The notes under the pieces were generated by a model. That model did not search any database and was not told the origin of the DNA. It saw nothing but the letters and a program-made list of their open reading frames with translations. Positions 1 to 8,539 of a DNA stretch of 64,000 nt are shown here, piece after piece. The translations under genes were made by a program, and so were the position numbers. The DNA comes from Balneolaceae bacterium (lineage in GTDB: Bacteria; Bacteroidota; Rhodothermia; Balneolales; Balneolaceae). The stretch lies in assembly GCA_007693745.1 (NCBI GenBank), contig REDA01000038.1, forward strand, positions 36,773-100,772. The letters run 5' to 3'. Within the stretch, counting starts at the first letter, position 1, and each line of letters opens with the position of its first letter.

Positions 1-128
1 TAACAATAGAGGGCTTTTTAAAAGCTGTTCTTTTGCACAGCATCTTTCTTGCCGAGTTGATCTTGTGCAAAGCTTCTTATTTTTCAAAGTACCAAAATAA
101 TTTTTTTAATACTTCCATACAGACAGTT

Positions 129-614
129 ATGATACTTGGAATCTGCTCAGACAGTCACGATCATGTTGAAAATATCCGCAAGGCTGCAGCTCTTTTTTCT
201 GCTCATGGTGTCGAGAGGGTACTCCATGCCGGTGATTACTGCAGCCCTTTTACGGTACCCCTTTTCAAGGGTTTGCCGCTGCATGGCATAACCGGGAACA
301 ATGATGGTGACCTCTATCTCCTGATGAAAAAATTTGATGAAGCGGGTGCAACTCTGCACGGTGGCTTCTACTCATTTGTGGCAGGCAGCCGCTCTGTAGC
401 GCTCTATCACGGTACCTATCCGGACATCACAGAAAGTCTGGAACTTTCCGGGAAGTACGATCTCATTATCAGCGGACATACACATCAGACGCGTCTCGAA
501 TCCATCGGAAGTTCACTGGCTCTGAATCCGGGAACCATTCACGGATTCGGGTCACGCGGCACAGTTGCTTTGGTGGACACTTCAAATATGGATGTTTCCA
601 TTGAGCAGCTGTGA
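129..614 (+). CDS. YfcE/MJ0936-type metallophosphoesterase
   Basis: A 161-residue protein of the small calcineurin-like phosphoesterase family, predicted to be a cytosolic, metal-dependent phosphodiesterase of unknown natural substrate. The metal-binding pattern is complete: D8-x-H10 near the N-terminus, GD ending at D36, GNND at 57-59, H94 in YHG, and GHTH at 116-119. The open frame continues upstream to position 33, but the family starts right before the first strand (MILGICSDSH), so I chose the ATG at 129. The upstream extension is A/T-rich and unlike the family. No Shine-Dalgarno sequence is visible. It stands alone, 96 bp before the aminotransferase gene on the same strand. Confidence 0.85.
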   Translation: MILGICSDSHDHVENIRKAAALFSAHGVERVLHAGDYCSPFTVPLFKGLPLHGITGNNDGDLYLLMKKFDEAGATLHGGFYSFVAGSRSVALYHGTYPDITESLELSGKYDLIISGHTHQTRLESIGSSLALNPGTIHGFGSRGTVALVDTSNMDVSIEQL

Positions 615-710
615 GAACCGGTGAACTTTTTTAGCCGAAAAGAAGTATCATACGTTTGTGGGTTCTGCAGAACGCCCTGTCTGACTCTCCCGTAATTCAA
701 TCCTGAAATT

Positions 711-1559
711 ATGATCATCTATCTTAATGGCTCATTCTTGGAGCACACCGACGCCACGATCTCCCCCTCTGACCGGGGATTCCTTTTCGGGGATGGTGTG
801 TATGAGGTAACCAGAGTTATCCGCGGTAATTTTTTTATGGAAGAGATGCATATGGGCCGGCTGCGGGAGGGACTCGACGGTCTTAAAATCAACGTTCATA
901 ACTCAATTTTGAAGAGTATTCCGGACATCAGCCGGGAACTGTTGAAAAAGAACGACCTGCTTGGCGGTGAAGCTTCTGTCTATCTGCAAATTACCCGTGG
1001 AGCTGCATGGCCGCGCACCCATGTTTTTCCCGAACCCGAAGCTGAGCCTACCATTTTCCTTTCTGCCACTGCCTTCAAACCCCATACGACTCTTCATGAA
1101 ACGGGTGTAGATGCAATTAAAATTCCCGATGTCCGCTGGACCCGCTGCAATTTGAAAACCGTAAATCTGCTTCCCAACACGCTTGCCAAACAGCAGGCTA
1201 AAGAAGCCGGAGTCGACAGTGCGGTTATGGTCAGGGACGGCGTGATCACTGAGAGTCCCAATGCCAATATTTTTTGTGTGAAAAAGGGAGAACTCTACAC
1301 CTTTCCCGCCACCAATTATATCCTGAATGGAATCACACGGAGGGTTGTACTTGAAATTGCACACACTCTCTCGATTCCCGTACATCTAATACCTGTTCGT
1401 GAAGATGATCTCTATGATCTTGATGAACTCTTTTTTTCAGGAACAACCACCGATATTCAGCCTGTAAACCAGGTTGACGGAAGAGCTATCGGTACAGGTC
1501 ATCCGGGACCGATTGTCAGGCAGATTCAAAAAGCCTTTACGGAGAGACTGCATAGCTGA
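711..1559 (+). CDS. dat: D-amino-acid aminotransferase (class IV PLP fold)
   Basis: A 282-residue fold-type IV PLP aminotransferase, cytosolic. The N-terminus (YLNGSF, then DRGFLFGDGVYE) and the lysine K149 in NLKTVNLLPN match D-alanine aminotransferases more closely than branched-chain enzymes. The glutamate E181 in ITESPNANIF corresponds to the residue that binds the PLP pyridine nitrogen. The length is normal for Dat (about 280). The expected reaction is reversible transamination between D-alanine or D-glutamate and 2-oxo acids, supplying D-amino acids for peptidoglycan or degrading them. Branched-chain aminotransferase or aminodeoxychorismate lyase are alternatives within the fold, so the substrate is inferred. 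Confidence 0.8.
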   Translation: MIIYLNGSFLEHTDATISPSDRGFLFGDGVYEVTRVIRGNFFMEEMHMGRLREGLDGLKINVHNSILKSIPDISRELLKKNDLLGGEASVYLQITRGAAWPRTHVFPEPEAEPTIFLSATAFKPHTTLHETGVDAIKIPDVRWTRCNLKTVNLLPNTLAKQQAKEAGVDSAVMVRDGVITESPNANIFCVKKGELYTFPATNYILNGITRRVVLEIAHTLSIPVHLIPVREDDLYDLDELFFSGTTTDIQPVNQVDGRAIGTGHPGPIVRQIQKAFTERLHS

Positions 1560-1659
1560 GTGGAATTTGGCTCGGGACCGCTTATCGGGCATGGTCTTCA
1601 GAGAATGCATCCTTAGGGGTTTCTAATCCATAATCGCAACCTTCATTAAGGTTTTCCCT

Positions 1660-1667
1660 TATTTTTG
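1660..1667 (+). promoter_or_regulatory. candidate -7 promoter box (TAnnTTTG)
   Basis: TATTTTTG matches the Bacteroidota -7 consensus TAnnTTTG exactly and lies 58 nt upstream of the DksA-like start. I found no convincing TTTG at -33, so this is a candidate only. Confidence 0.35.
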
Positions 1668-1725
1668 TCAGGCTGCTGAATTCTTATTGTTAGTCAGGTT
1701 AAACGAAAACGAGAGACCTGCGACT

Positions 1726-2157
1726 ATGGAAACAAATGGAAAACAGAAGAAAAGTACTCAGGAGTTCAGAACCGATCTGAACGAAGCTGAACTGGCTTAT
1801 TTTGAGGCAATGATCATCAATAAAAAGCAAGAGACGCTGAACGAACTGGAATACCTCATGGGTAGTCTTGAAGAGATGAGGTCAGCAGATGATGATGATG
1901 CATCTTCCATAGACCATCACATGAGTGACGTTGGAAGTATTGAAGAGAGTGTTGACTTAACGAACCGTTTGATTGAGAGAAACAGAAAATTTATCAAGGA
2001 ACTCGACAGAGCATTAGAGAGAATTGAAAATGGGACGTATGGCATATGCCGTGCAACAGGCAAACCGATAGAAAAAGGGAGATTGGAATTTGCCCCGCAT
2101 ACCAGATACAGTATTGCGGCCAAGAATAGTGGGTTAGATAAATCAGTAATAGCTTGA
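1726..2157 (+). CDS. DksA/TraR-family protein without a complete zinc finger
   Basis: A 143-residue protein of the DksA/TraR type. It has a charged N-terminal helical part, an acidic stretch (four consecutive Asp followed by ASSIDHHMSD) where the coiled-coil tip is expected, and the C-terminal block NGTYGICRATGKPI. Canonical DksA carries four zinc cysteines here, but this protein has only one (in GIC); the others are replaced, as is common in DksA-like proteins of Bacteroidota. It probably binds in the RNA polymerase secondary channel and modulates transcription. A TTG 39 bp upstream would extend the frame, but the ATG at 1726 fits the family. A TAnnTTTG box lies at 1660-1667. Confidence 0.8.
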   Translation: METNGKQKKSTQEFRTDLNEAELAYFEAMIINKKQETLNELEYLMGSLEEMRSADDDDASSIDHHMSDVGSIEESVDLTNRLIERNRKFIKELDRALERIENGTYGICRATGKPIEKGRLEFAPHTRYSIAAKNSGLDKSVIA

Positions 2158-2218
2158 GAGAAGAGAGAATCAAATAAATAAGAGAGAATTCCGGTTGGGG
2201 TTCCGGATCATAAAAAAA

Positions 2219-2244
2219 GCCCGTTTCGACAATTCGAGACGGGC
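2219..2244. terminator. bidirectional intrinsic terminator
   Basis: A 10-bp stem (2219-2228 with 2235-2244, one G-T wobble) around a 6-nt loop, with seven A on the left and TTTT followed by more T on the right. It lies between the convergent DksA-like and cold-shock genes and can end transcription from both sides. Confidence 0.85.
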
Positions 2245-2271
2245 TTTTCGATTTTATAAAGCTTTTACTGC

Positions 2272-2490
2272 TTATTCGTAAGTAAGACTTCTCACTTCCA
2301 CTGCACTTAAGCCTTTCGGTGTCTCTTCAACATTGTACTCTACTTCTTCTCCCTCTTCAAGACCCTGGTTTGGCCCCAGATTCTCTACATTGTTTCTGTG
2401 TACAAAAATGTCTTTCGTTCCGTCATTGGGTTTAATAAATCCAAATCCTTTTTCGGTATCAAACCACTTTACGCTTCCTTGTTTTGTCAT
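2272..2490 (-). CDS. Cold-shock domain protein (CspA family)
   Basis: A 72-residue single cold-shock domain, a cytosolic nucleic-acid chaperone. Both RNA-binding motifs are intact: KGFGFI (RNP1) and DIFVH (RNP2), preceded by GSVKWFDTE. The open frame extends about 39 codons upstream, but the family starts at MTKQGSVKWF, giving the start at 2490. The stretch upstream of that start would then be a long 5' leader, as is typical of csp mRNAs. The gene faces the DksA-like gene across a shared terminator and is divergent from the ROK kinase gene. Confidence 0.95.
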   Translation of the reverse strand: MTKQGSVKWFDTEKGFGFIKPNDGTKDIFVHRNNVENLGPNQGLEEGEEVEYNVEETPKGLSAVEVRSLTYE

Positions 2491-2836
2491 TGTTTTACTC
2501 TGTATTGGTGTTGTTAATGCCCAGGAAGTTTCAGAAGAGGTGAGGTGTGTTAAACGCATCAGTCCAAAGAAGGGCTTACCGGGAAAATATTGTTGAGTGA
2601 TAAACATACAAGTTATTCAGACCAATACCTAACCAACTTTCTTTATTTTGAAATAAATTGAAAATGGGTTTGCTTTGTATCTTCTAAAACTTGCATTTTG
2701 ATGATAATAACATGACCAGTTGAACAGCCCTTTTGCACTCACATTCTCATGTGAGTCACTGCTCATATTCAGCAAAAGAATAATTTCAAAGAGCCTGTTC
2801 AGCATTTTTAACATACAAACGGAGGATTAAAGACAG
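2491..2836. other. 346-bp divergent intergenic region (csp / ROK kinase)
   Basis: No credible gene. A 61-codon minus-strand frame (2629-2814) has no recognisable features. The region should hold the leader and promoter of the cold-shock gene and the promoter of the ROK kinase. It contains one perfect palindrome at 2737-2756 and a GGAGG ribosome-binding site at 2821-2825. Confidence 0.6.
2737..2756. promoter_or_regulatory. perfect 8-bp inverted repeat upstream of the ROK kinase
   Basis: ACTCACAT at 2737-2744 and ATGTGAGT at 2749-2756 form a perfect palindrome around TCTC, 80 nt before the kinase start. It could be an operator for a sugar-responsive regulator or an RNA hairpin in the leader. 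No T-run follows, so it is not a terminator. Confidence 0.4.
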
Positions 2837-3796
2837 ATGAAGGATTATGTAATTGGAATTGACATCGGAGGCACATTTACCAAAACCGGTTTTGTTGACA
2901 GAGATGGTAACATTTTTGCCGAAAATTCAACGCCTACCGATAAGTTTGACAGTGCGGATGTTTATCTCTACAATCTGGTGAAAGAGTTAAAAAAGGCCGA
3001 AGAGCAGCTTGAGGAGCCTTACAGGATTGTCGGTATCGGAATCGGTGCGCCAAACGGAAACTATCATAAAGGCACTATAGAACAGGCCACAAACCTGAAA
3101 TGGAAAGGGATCGTACCTTTCGCAGATATGATGAAGGAGCACTACAATGTTCCGGTAAAACTAACGAACGATGCGAATGCTGCAGCACTTGGTGAAAAAG
3201 TGTACGGCGGCGGAAAAAACATGAATGATTTTGTGATGATCACGCTGGGTACCGGCCTGGGAAGCGGAATCATCGTGAATGGCAGTCTCGTTTATGGTCA
3301 CGACGGATTTGGCGGTGAACAGGGGCATGTGGGAGTCATCGAAAACGGCCGCCAGTGCGGTTGTGGAAACAAGGGTTGCCTTGAAACCTATGTTTCGGCA
3401 CCGGGGATCAAGCGTACTGTTTTCGAATTGCTGGCCGCAAACAGCCAGGGATCTGAATTGGTGAACTATACGTTCGATGAACTCGATTCGGAAATAATAT
3501 ACAACGCCGCCGTAAAGGGCGATCCGGTTGCGCTGGAAGCGTTTGAACAGACCGGGAAAACCCTGGGGAAAAAACTGGCAGATACTGTAGCTCTGCTGAG
3601 CCCGGAAGCGATCTTTTTCTTTGGCGGACTGGCTAAAGCCGGCGACTTCATCTTTAAACCTACCAAAAAATGGATGGAGCATTATGTGATGGGAATCTTC
3701 AAAAACAAGGTAAAGCTGATTCCATCGCAGCTTATGGATAAAAATGTGGCCGTTTTGGGTGCCAGTGCATTGATCTGGAACGAACTTGACCATTAA
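2837..3796 (+). CDS. ROK-family sugar kinase (glucokinase-like)
   Basis: A 319-residue ROK kinase that should phosphorylate glucose or a related hexose with ATP in the cytosol. It has the N-terminal phosphate-binding loop (GIDIGGTFTKTG), the mid-region TLGTGLGSGI, and the ROK zinc site made by H164, C174, C176 and C181 (GHVG, then CGCGNKGC). The length is normal. A GGAGG ribosome-binding site sits 11 nt before the ATG, one of the few strong ones in the window. The next gene is a FucP/GluP-type sugar transporter, so uptake and phosphorylation are probably linked. Other hexoses, N-acetylmannosamine or a regulatory role are possible. No helix-turn-helix domain is present. Confidence 0.88.
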   Translation: MKDYVIGIDIGGTFTKTGFVDRDGNIFAENSTPTDKFDSADVYLYNLVKELKKAEEQLEEPYRIVGIGIGAPNGNYHKGTIEQATNLKWKGIVPFADMMKEHYNVPVKLTNDANAAALGEKVYGGGKNMNDFVMITLGTGLGSGIIVNGSLVYGHDGFGGEQGHVGVIENGRQCGCGNKGCLETYVSAPGIKRTVFELLAANSQGSELVNYTFDELDSEIIYNAAVKGDPVALEAFEQTGKTLGKKLADTVALLSPEAIFFFGGLAKAGDFIFKPTKKWMEHYVMGIFKNKVKLIPSQLMDKNVAVLGASALIWNELDH

Positions 3797-3893
3797 AACT
3801 ACCTCTGGAAACTGATAAGTTAAAATCCGTAAACCAGCGGAAATACCTTGCAAAACTGCCTTGCTATGTCTTTATTGTGCAATGTAGTGGAGC

Positions 3894-3901
3894 TACTTTT
3901 G
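3894..3901 (+). promoter_or_regulatory. candidate -7 promoter box (TAnnTTTG)
   Basis: TACTTTTG matches the Bacteroidota -7 consensus exactly and lies 42 nt before the transporter start. An ATTG at 3874-3877 is the nearest -33-like match but sits only 16 nt away. If real, the transporter has its own promoter. Confidence 0.4.
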
Positions 3902-3943
3902 CAGTGATCAACCATTAAGATTAACCAACCATAAAACAAACAC

Positions 3944-5347
3944 ATGTCAAACCAAGATAACAACACCCTGAAAGTGGGAATGGTTTTCATTTCCATGATC
4001 TTCTTCATTTTCGGGTTTGTCACTACGTTTATCATAACACTTAGTGAACCCGTCAGGGAAGCCTTCGACCTGAGTTATACCCAGGCCGCACTGGTAAACT
4101 CAGCTTTCTTTCTTACCTATGCCCTCTTTTCGATTCCATCGGGAACAGTGGTAAAGAGAATGGGCTATAAAACGTCCATCGTAATCGGGCTGATTATCAT
4201 TGCAGGCGCCAGTTTCCTGTTTTTTCCGGCAATTCAGATTGAGTCCTACATCCTCTTTCTCGGAGCGATTTTCCTGCTTGCAATGGGAGTTGTGCTTCTG
4301 CAAACAGCTGCAAACCCATACGTAACAGAATTGGGCCCGGCCGAAACAGCTTCCGGAAGATTGAATCTGACTCAATCCCTCAACTCTATCGCCACCTGGC
4401 TGGCTCCGCTCCTCATTGTTGCACTGATCATTCCGGTAGCCAATACAGATATTACTGAGATTGCCGCTGCAGTGACACCAAGCGACCTCATTACTCCCTT
4501 TATGCTCATAGGCGCAGTAGTACTCGTTATCGGGATTGCCGTCAAAATGATCAAGCTTCCTGAACTGAGCCAGGAAGGGCTGGGAAGCTTCTCCAGTACA
4601 TTCAAGTACAAACACATGATCCTGGGAGCGTTTGGTATCTTTGCATACGTTGGTGCGGAAGTGGGTATCGGCACAACCATCGCCTCCTATATCGTTGAAC
4701 CGGGGCTCGGTGGCGGTATCAGCAGAGAGCTTGCTATTAAATTTGTAGGTCTCTACTGGGCCGGCGCCATGATCGGAAGACTATTCGGTGCTATTTCTCT
4801 ATCCGATTTCAAAGACAAATCGAAGAAACATCTTCTTGCAGTCGGTGTGATGGTCTGGGCGTTTGTCGTTGGTTATGTAACACTCGATTTCACGCTGAAC
4901 ATGGCGCTCATCTTTCTTGGTTTTGCCGTTGTCAACTATCTGCTGATGCAGCTGGGTACAGGTAAAGCCAACAAGGTGCTTGCGATTTTTGCTGTTGTGG
5001 CTGCCGGGCTTGCAATAACCTCTATGCTCTCCAGCGGTCAGGTTGCCCTCTGGACAATCGTCACGATTGGTCTGTTCAACTCTGTGATGTTCCCGAACAT
5101 CTTTACACTGGCTGTGAAGGGACTCGAGAGAAGTGAAGTAGGTCTCGCCTCCGGTATCATCAACACACTGGTTGTGGGTGGGGCGGTTATCCCCCCGATC
5201 ATGGGAGCCGTTGCCGATCTTGCAGGGATTCAGTACTCCTTTATCGTGCCGGTATTGTGCTATGCCTACATCGTCTATTTTGCCCTTGTTGGAAGTAAAA
5301 TCAAACCAACTGCGGAACAGACACCAATCACAACTACAGGCGTTTGA
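3944..5347 (+). CDS. MFS sugar:H+ symporter, FucP/GluP type
   Basis: A 467-residue inner-membrane protein with about 12 hydrophobic segments, of the FucP/glucose-galactose subfamily of the major facilitator superfamily. Family features are the loop QTAANPYVTELGP after segment 4, the N-terminal block GFVTTFIITLSEP, and RMGYK in the first cytosolic loop. It should import a hexose (glucose, galactose or fucose) with protons, or sodium in a saline habitat. The ROK kinase gene lies 147 bp upstream on the same strand, which fits glucose-type uptake followed by ATP-dependent phosphorylation. A strong terminator follows at 5392-5417. Confidence 0.9.
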   Translation: MSNQDNNTLKVGMVFISMIFFIFGFVTTFIITLSEPVREAFDLSYTQAALVNSAFFLTYALFSIPSGTVVKRMGYKTSIVIGLIIIAGASFLFFPAIQIESYILFLGAIFLLAMGVVLLQTAANPYVTELGPAETASGRLNLTQSLNSIATWLAPLLIVALIIPVANTDITEIAAAVTPSDLITPFMLIGAVVLVIGIAVKMIKLPELSQEGLGSFSSTFKYKHMILGAFGIFAYVGAEVGIGTTIASYIVEPGLGGGISRELAIKFVGLYWAGAMIGRLFGAISLSDFKDKSKKHLLAVGVMVWAFVVGYVTLDFTLNMALIFLGFAVVNYLLMQLGTGKANKVLAIFAVVAAGLAITSMLSSGQVALWTIVTIGLFNSVMFPNIFTLAVKGLERSEVGLASGIINTLVVGGAVIPPIMGAVADLAGIQYSFIVPVLCYAYIVYFALVGSKIKPTAEQTPITTTGV

Positions 5348-5391
5348 GATCTGCAGAAAGCCTGATATCGGGCATATTTTACAAATGAAAA

Positions 5392-5417
5392 AAGCCGCTG
5401 AGATCACTCAGCGGCTT
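5392..5417. terminator. bidirectional intrinsic terminator
   Basis: A perfect 11-bp stem (5392-5402 with 5407-5417), a 4-nt ATCA loop, an A-run on the left and a run of nine T after GGC on the right. It separates the convergent transporter gene and ppc. Confidence 0.93.
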
Positions 5418-5458
5418 TTTTTTTGTCCGGTAAATCTTTCAGGTTTTCCCGCTCTGTT

Positions 5459-8251
5459 TTATCCTGTACTCTGCATCGCCGCCGAAACTCCGTTTATACT
5501 CAGATAGAGTGCCAGTCTCAGTTCCTGTATCTCCTGCTCTGTCTCTGCATGCTCCCACCGCTGCAACAATTCAGCCTGAACCAGGTTGAGCGGATAGGTA
5601 AACACATTCCGGAAGTTGATCGAATTCTGGATCACCTTACGCCAGTCCAGTATCTCGTTTTGCCGGGTCACCTGTAGAATCACCTCCGTTGTACTCCGGA
5701 GGTCTTCCATAATTACCTCATGTATTTTCCTGTTTCCACGGCTTGCATACAATTCGGTTGTGAGCCGGTGCGTCCGGGCAATCTCCCTCTGGGCATTATC
5801 GACAATCGTCCCAAAGAAGCTCCAGTCTCTGTACCACTCCTGCAGGGTCTCCAGCAGCCGGTCGTCCTCCCTCAGCATCTCATTGAGCACTGTCCCCAGC
5901 CCAAACCACCCGGGCACATTATAACGTACCTGCGTCCAGCCGAAAACCCAGGGTATTGCCCTCAGATTTTCAAATTCCAAACCTGAATCCCCGCCTCTCG
6001 AAACCGGCCGGGATGCAATCGGAAGGTTTCCGATATGTTCAACAGGAGTAACATTCTTAAACCAGTCCCAAAAATCCTTATCGTCAATCAGTTTTCTGTA
6101 AGCCTGCATAGAACCTGAAGCAATCCGATCCATAATTCTGTTGGTATCCCCCATAGTGGCATCAGTTTTCTGACCTTCTCCGGCTGTTACCCTGGCTACT
6201 GCATTTACGATCTGTTCCAGATGCCGTCGTGTAATTTCCGGCAGTGAGTATCGAAATGAGATGATCTCCCCCTGCTCGGTAAACCGTATGCGGCCATTAT
6301 TGCTGATCGCAGGAAGTGCCAGAATAGCACGGTTCGATCTGCCACCTCCCCGCCCAACGGTTCCACCCCGGCCGTGGAACAGGCGGAAATCGACCTCTTT
6401 CCGGCGAAGCATTGTTCCAAGTTCGGTCTGCGCCTTCTGCAGCGACCAGTTTGCCATCCAGTATCCACCATCCTTGTTGCTGTCCGAATAGCCGAGCATC
6501 ACCTCCTGAAACCGGTTTCTTGCCTGTAACTGCATCTTATAGACCCTGTTATCCAGAATCTCCTCCATGCGGTAAGCGCTGCACTCCAGATCCTCTATGG
6601 TTTCAAACAGGGGTACCACATCCAGTTTGCTTCTGGCATGTCCGTTTTCCAGCCACCACAGACCGGTCTCCTTGGCAACCAGCAAGACTTCCAGCATGTC
6701 ACTCACTCCGTGAGTCATACTGATGATGTAACTTCCAAAAGCATTGTCATCCACTTGTAAGAGCGTATCTATAAGCCTGAAAAGTTCCAGCAGCTCTTCT
6801 GTCTGACTGCTTAGTTTCGCGTGAACCGGAGCCAGAGGCCTTGGGTTGAGCAGTTCATTCATGAGCAGTTCTGTTTTTGCCAATTCATCCATATTCAGAT
6901 ACCCATCACTCACATTGGCCGCCTTCAGAAGCTCATCCACCGCAGCTTCATGTACTCTGCTATGCTGTCGCAGATCAAGAGCGGCCAGATGAAACCCAAA
7001 CGTCTGAGCACGAATCAGCAGATCGGCGAACTCCCCGTGATCTGCTATCTCACTCATTCCATTCTCTCTCAGGGAGGTCGCTATGAGCATCAAATCCTCA
7101 GTAAAATCACCCGGAGTGTAGGAGTTGGACGACCGTATCACCTGACGTTCACTGCCTTTGATCTCTTCAAGCATCCGGCGCATCCTGATAATAATATGGC
7201 TGATTTTCCTTCTGTAGGGCTCATTTTTATAATGCCGTTTGTACTGATAACTCAGCGGAGCCTCCTGCTCATCTCTTTTTAATGAATGGAGCAGAGCATC
7301 CGACACAGGCATCAGATTACTTGAAATAGAGAGATAGCGCCTGGTTTTTTCAAGATCCTGAAGGTAGAGCTTCAGTGCCGCTTTCCGGTGCTCAAGCAGC
7401 GTCTGCCACGTCACATCCCGGGTTACATTCGGATTTCCGTCACGATCTCCGCCAATCCAGGAGCGATATTTCAGGATAATAGGCAGGATTGGCACTTTCC
7501 CATATTGCTGTGAAAAGCCAGAGCGGATCTCATCGTAGAGCCGGGGAACCGTACTCCAGATCGAATTGGTAAAGTAAAAGAGTCCGTTTTCAACCTCATC
7601 TTCCACCGTCAGCTTCTCCGCGCGAACCTCATCTGTTGAAACAAGCAGAGAAATCTCGTTCATCACCTGCCTCAGTGCAGACTCCCTCTCTATCGGAGTC
7701 ATCTGCTCTCCTGAGTTCCCGATCAATGCAGTGATGTTCTCCTGCTTGTGCAGAATACTGCGCCGGCGGGCCTCCGTGGGATGAGCGGTAATGGTGGGTT
7801 GAATATCCAACTGCATAATCAGCCGCAGGGCATCTTCATAAGAAAAGCCTCTCATTTTGAAGAGCTTCAGCGCATGGGCGATGCTTTCGGGCCGGGGATT
7901 CTCCAGGTCCGTCTCTCTCGCCCGGTCTCTGTTGATCCGGATGATTTCATGCTGTTCAAGCGAATTGACAAGATGGAAAAAGATGGTCGTCAGCCGAAGC
8001 AGACGGCTGATTTCGGACAGACTCATCTCTGCAATCCGCCTGCGCAGATCTACATTCACCTTCCCGGTTTCATCCAAAAAAGCTTTCGCTGAAAGTGAAG
8101 GAAGCAGAGATGCCAACTCCTGCAAATCGGTTTCATCTCTTCTGATTAAATGATCTTCCAGAAAAGCAGTCAGTGTGATGAGGTTGTTTGTCAGCGGAGT
8201 ACTGATCTGCTCCTTTTTTGCATAGTACTCTATTGTCTCTTTCCAGGGCAT
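5459..8251 (-). CDS. ppc: Phosphoenolpyruvate carboxylase
   Basis: A full-length bacterial-type PEP carboxylase of 930 residues. It makes oxaloacetate from PEP and bicarbonate, refilling the TCA cycle. Visible signatures are the catalytic-histidine block TAHPTEA (H157), GYSDSNKDGGY in the C-terminal half, the glycine-rich FHGRGGTVGRGGG, and the conserved C-terminal end STG. The first ATG lies right after a segment related to the dispersed repeat described at 18331. The gene is monocistronic, bounded downstream by a strong terminator and upstream by a divergent Spy-like gene. Confidence 0.97.
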   Translation of the reverse strand: MPWKETIEYYAKKEQISTPLTNNLITLTAFLEDHLIRRDETDLQELASLLPSLSAKAFLDETGKVNVDLRRRIAEMSLSEISRLLRLTTIFFHLVNSLEQHEIIRINRDRARETDLENPRPESIAHALKLFKMRGFSYEDALRLIMQLDIQPTITAHPTEARRRSILHKQENITALIGNSGEQMTPIERESALRQVMNEISLLVSTDEVRAEKLTVEDEVENGLFYFTNSIWSTVPRLYDEIRSGFSQQYGKVPILPIILKYRSWIGGDRDGNPNVTRDVTWQTLLEHRKAALKLYLQDLEKTRRYLSISSNLMPVSDALLHSLKRDEQEAPLSYQYKRHYKNEPYRRKISHIIIRMRRMLEEIKGSERQVIRSSNSYTPGDFTEDLMLIATSLRENGMSEIADHGEFADLLIRAQTFGFHLAALDLRQHSRVHEAAVDELLKAANVSDGYLNMDELAKTELLMNELLNPRPLAPVHAKLSSQTEELLELFRLIDTLLQVDDNAFGSYIISMTHGVSDMLEVLLVAKETGLWWLENGHARSKLDVVPLFETIEDLECSAYRMEEILDNRVYKMQLQARNRFQEVMLGYSDSNKDGGYWMANWSLQKAQTELGTMLRRKEVDFRLFHGRGGTVGRGGGRSNRAILALPAISNNGRIRFTEQGEIISFRYSLPEITRRHLEQIVNAVARVTAGEGQKTDATMGDTNRIMDRIASGSMQAYRKLIDDKDFWDWFKNVTPVEHIGNLPIASRPVSRGGDSGLEFENLRAIPWVFGWTQVRYNVPGWFGLGTVLNEMLREDDRLLETLQEWYRDWSFFGTIVDNAQREIARTHRLTTELYASRGNRKIHEVIMEDLRSTTEVILQVTRQNEILDWRKVIQNSINFRNVFTYPLNLVQAELLQRWEHAETEQEIQELRLALYLSINGVSAAMQSTG

Positions 8252-8266
8252 AAAAACAGGAATTAA

Positions 8267-8298
8267 ATTAATTTGTTACTTGGGGGCTTTGAAAAACC
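8267..8298. repeat. partial, diverged copy of the dispersed palindromic repeat
   Basis: About 32 nt, running from ATTAATTT to the block GGGGGCTTTGAAAAACC, match the left end of the element at 62960-62992 with a few substitutions and one gap. They lie 16 nt upstream of the ppc start, the same placement as next to the dipeptidase gene. Sequence up to about 8390 shows faint further resemblance (a CTAAAAAACC block and a GGATACC block), as expected of a decayed full copy. Confidence 0.4.
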
Positions 8299-8539
8299 TT
8301 CTTTCAGAACCATTGCAGCTGTATATACTCATCTAAAAAACCGGTTTAAATAAAAAAGGCTGAATCAGGGATACCAGACAGATAAACCACACCCGATTCT
8401 CAAAAAGTTCACTGCTCAAAATAGGTGAAATATGACAGAGTTGTTGATATGGGTAAAAAAATCGGACAGACGGATCAAACCATCTCTCTCCGGTCTCGTC
8501 TAAAATAGCAGACACTCAGAAAAACTAATGGTGAACATC

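Noticed and set aside
2629..2814. 61-codon minus-strand frame in the csp/ROK intergenic region
   Set aside because: Short, no homology that I recognise, no ribosome-binding site; it overlaps the palindrome and promoter region.
3161..3853. 230-codon minus-strand frame opposite the ROK kinase
   Set aside because: The ROK zinc site and phosphate loop on the plus strand are unambiguous.
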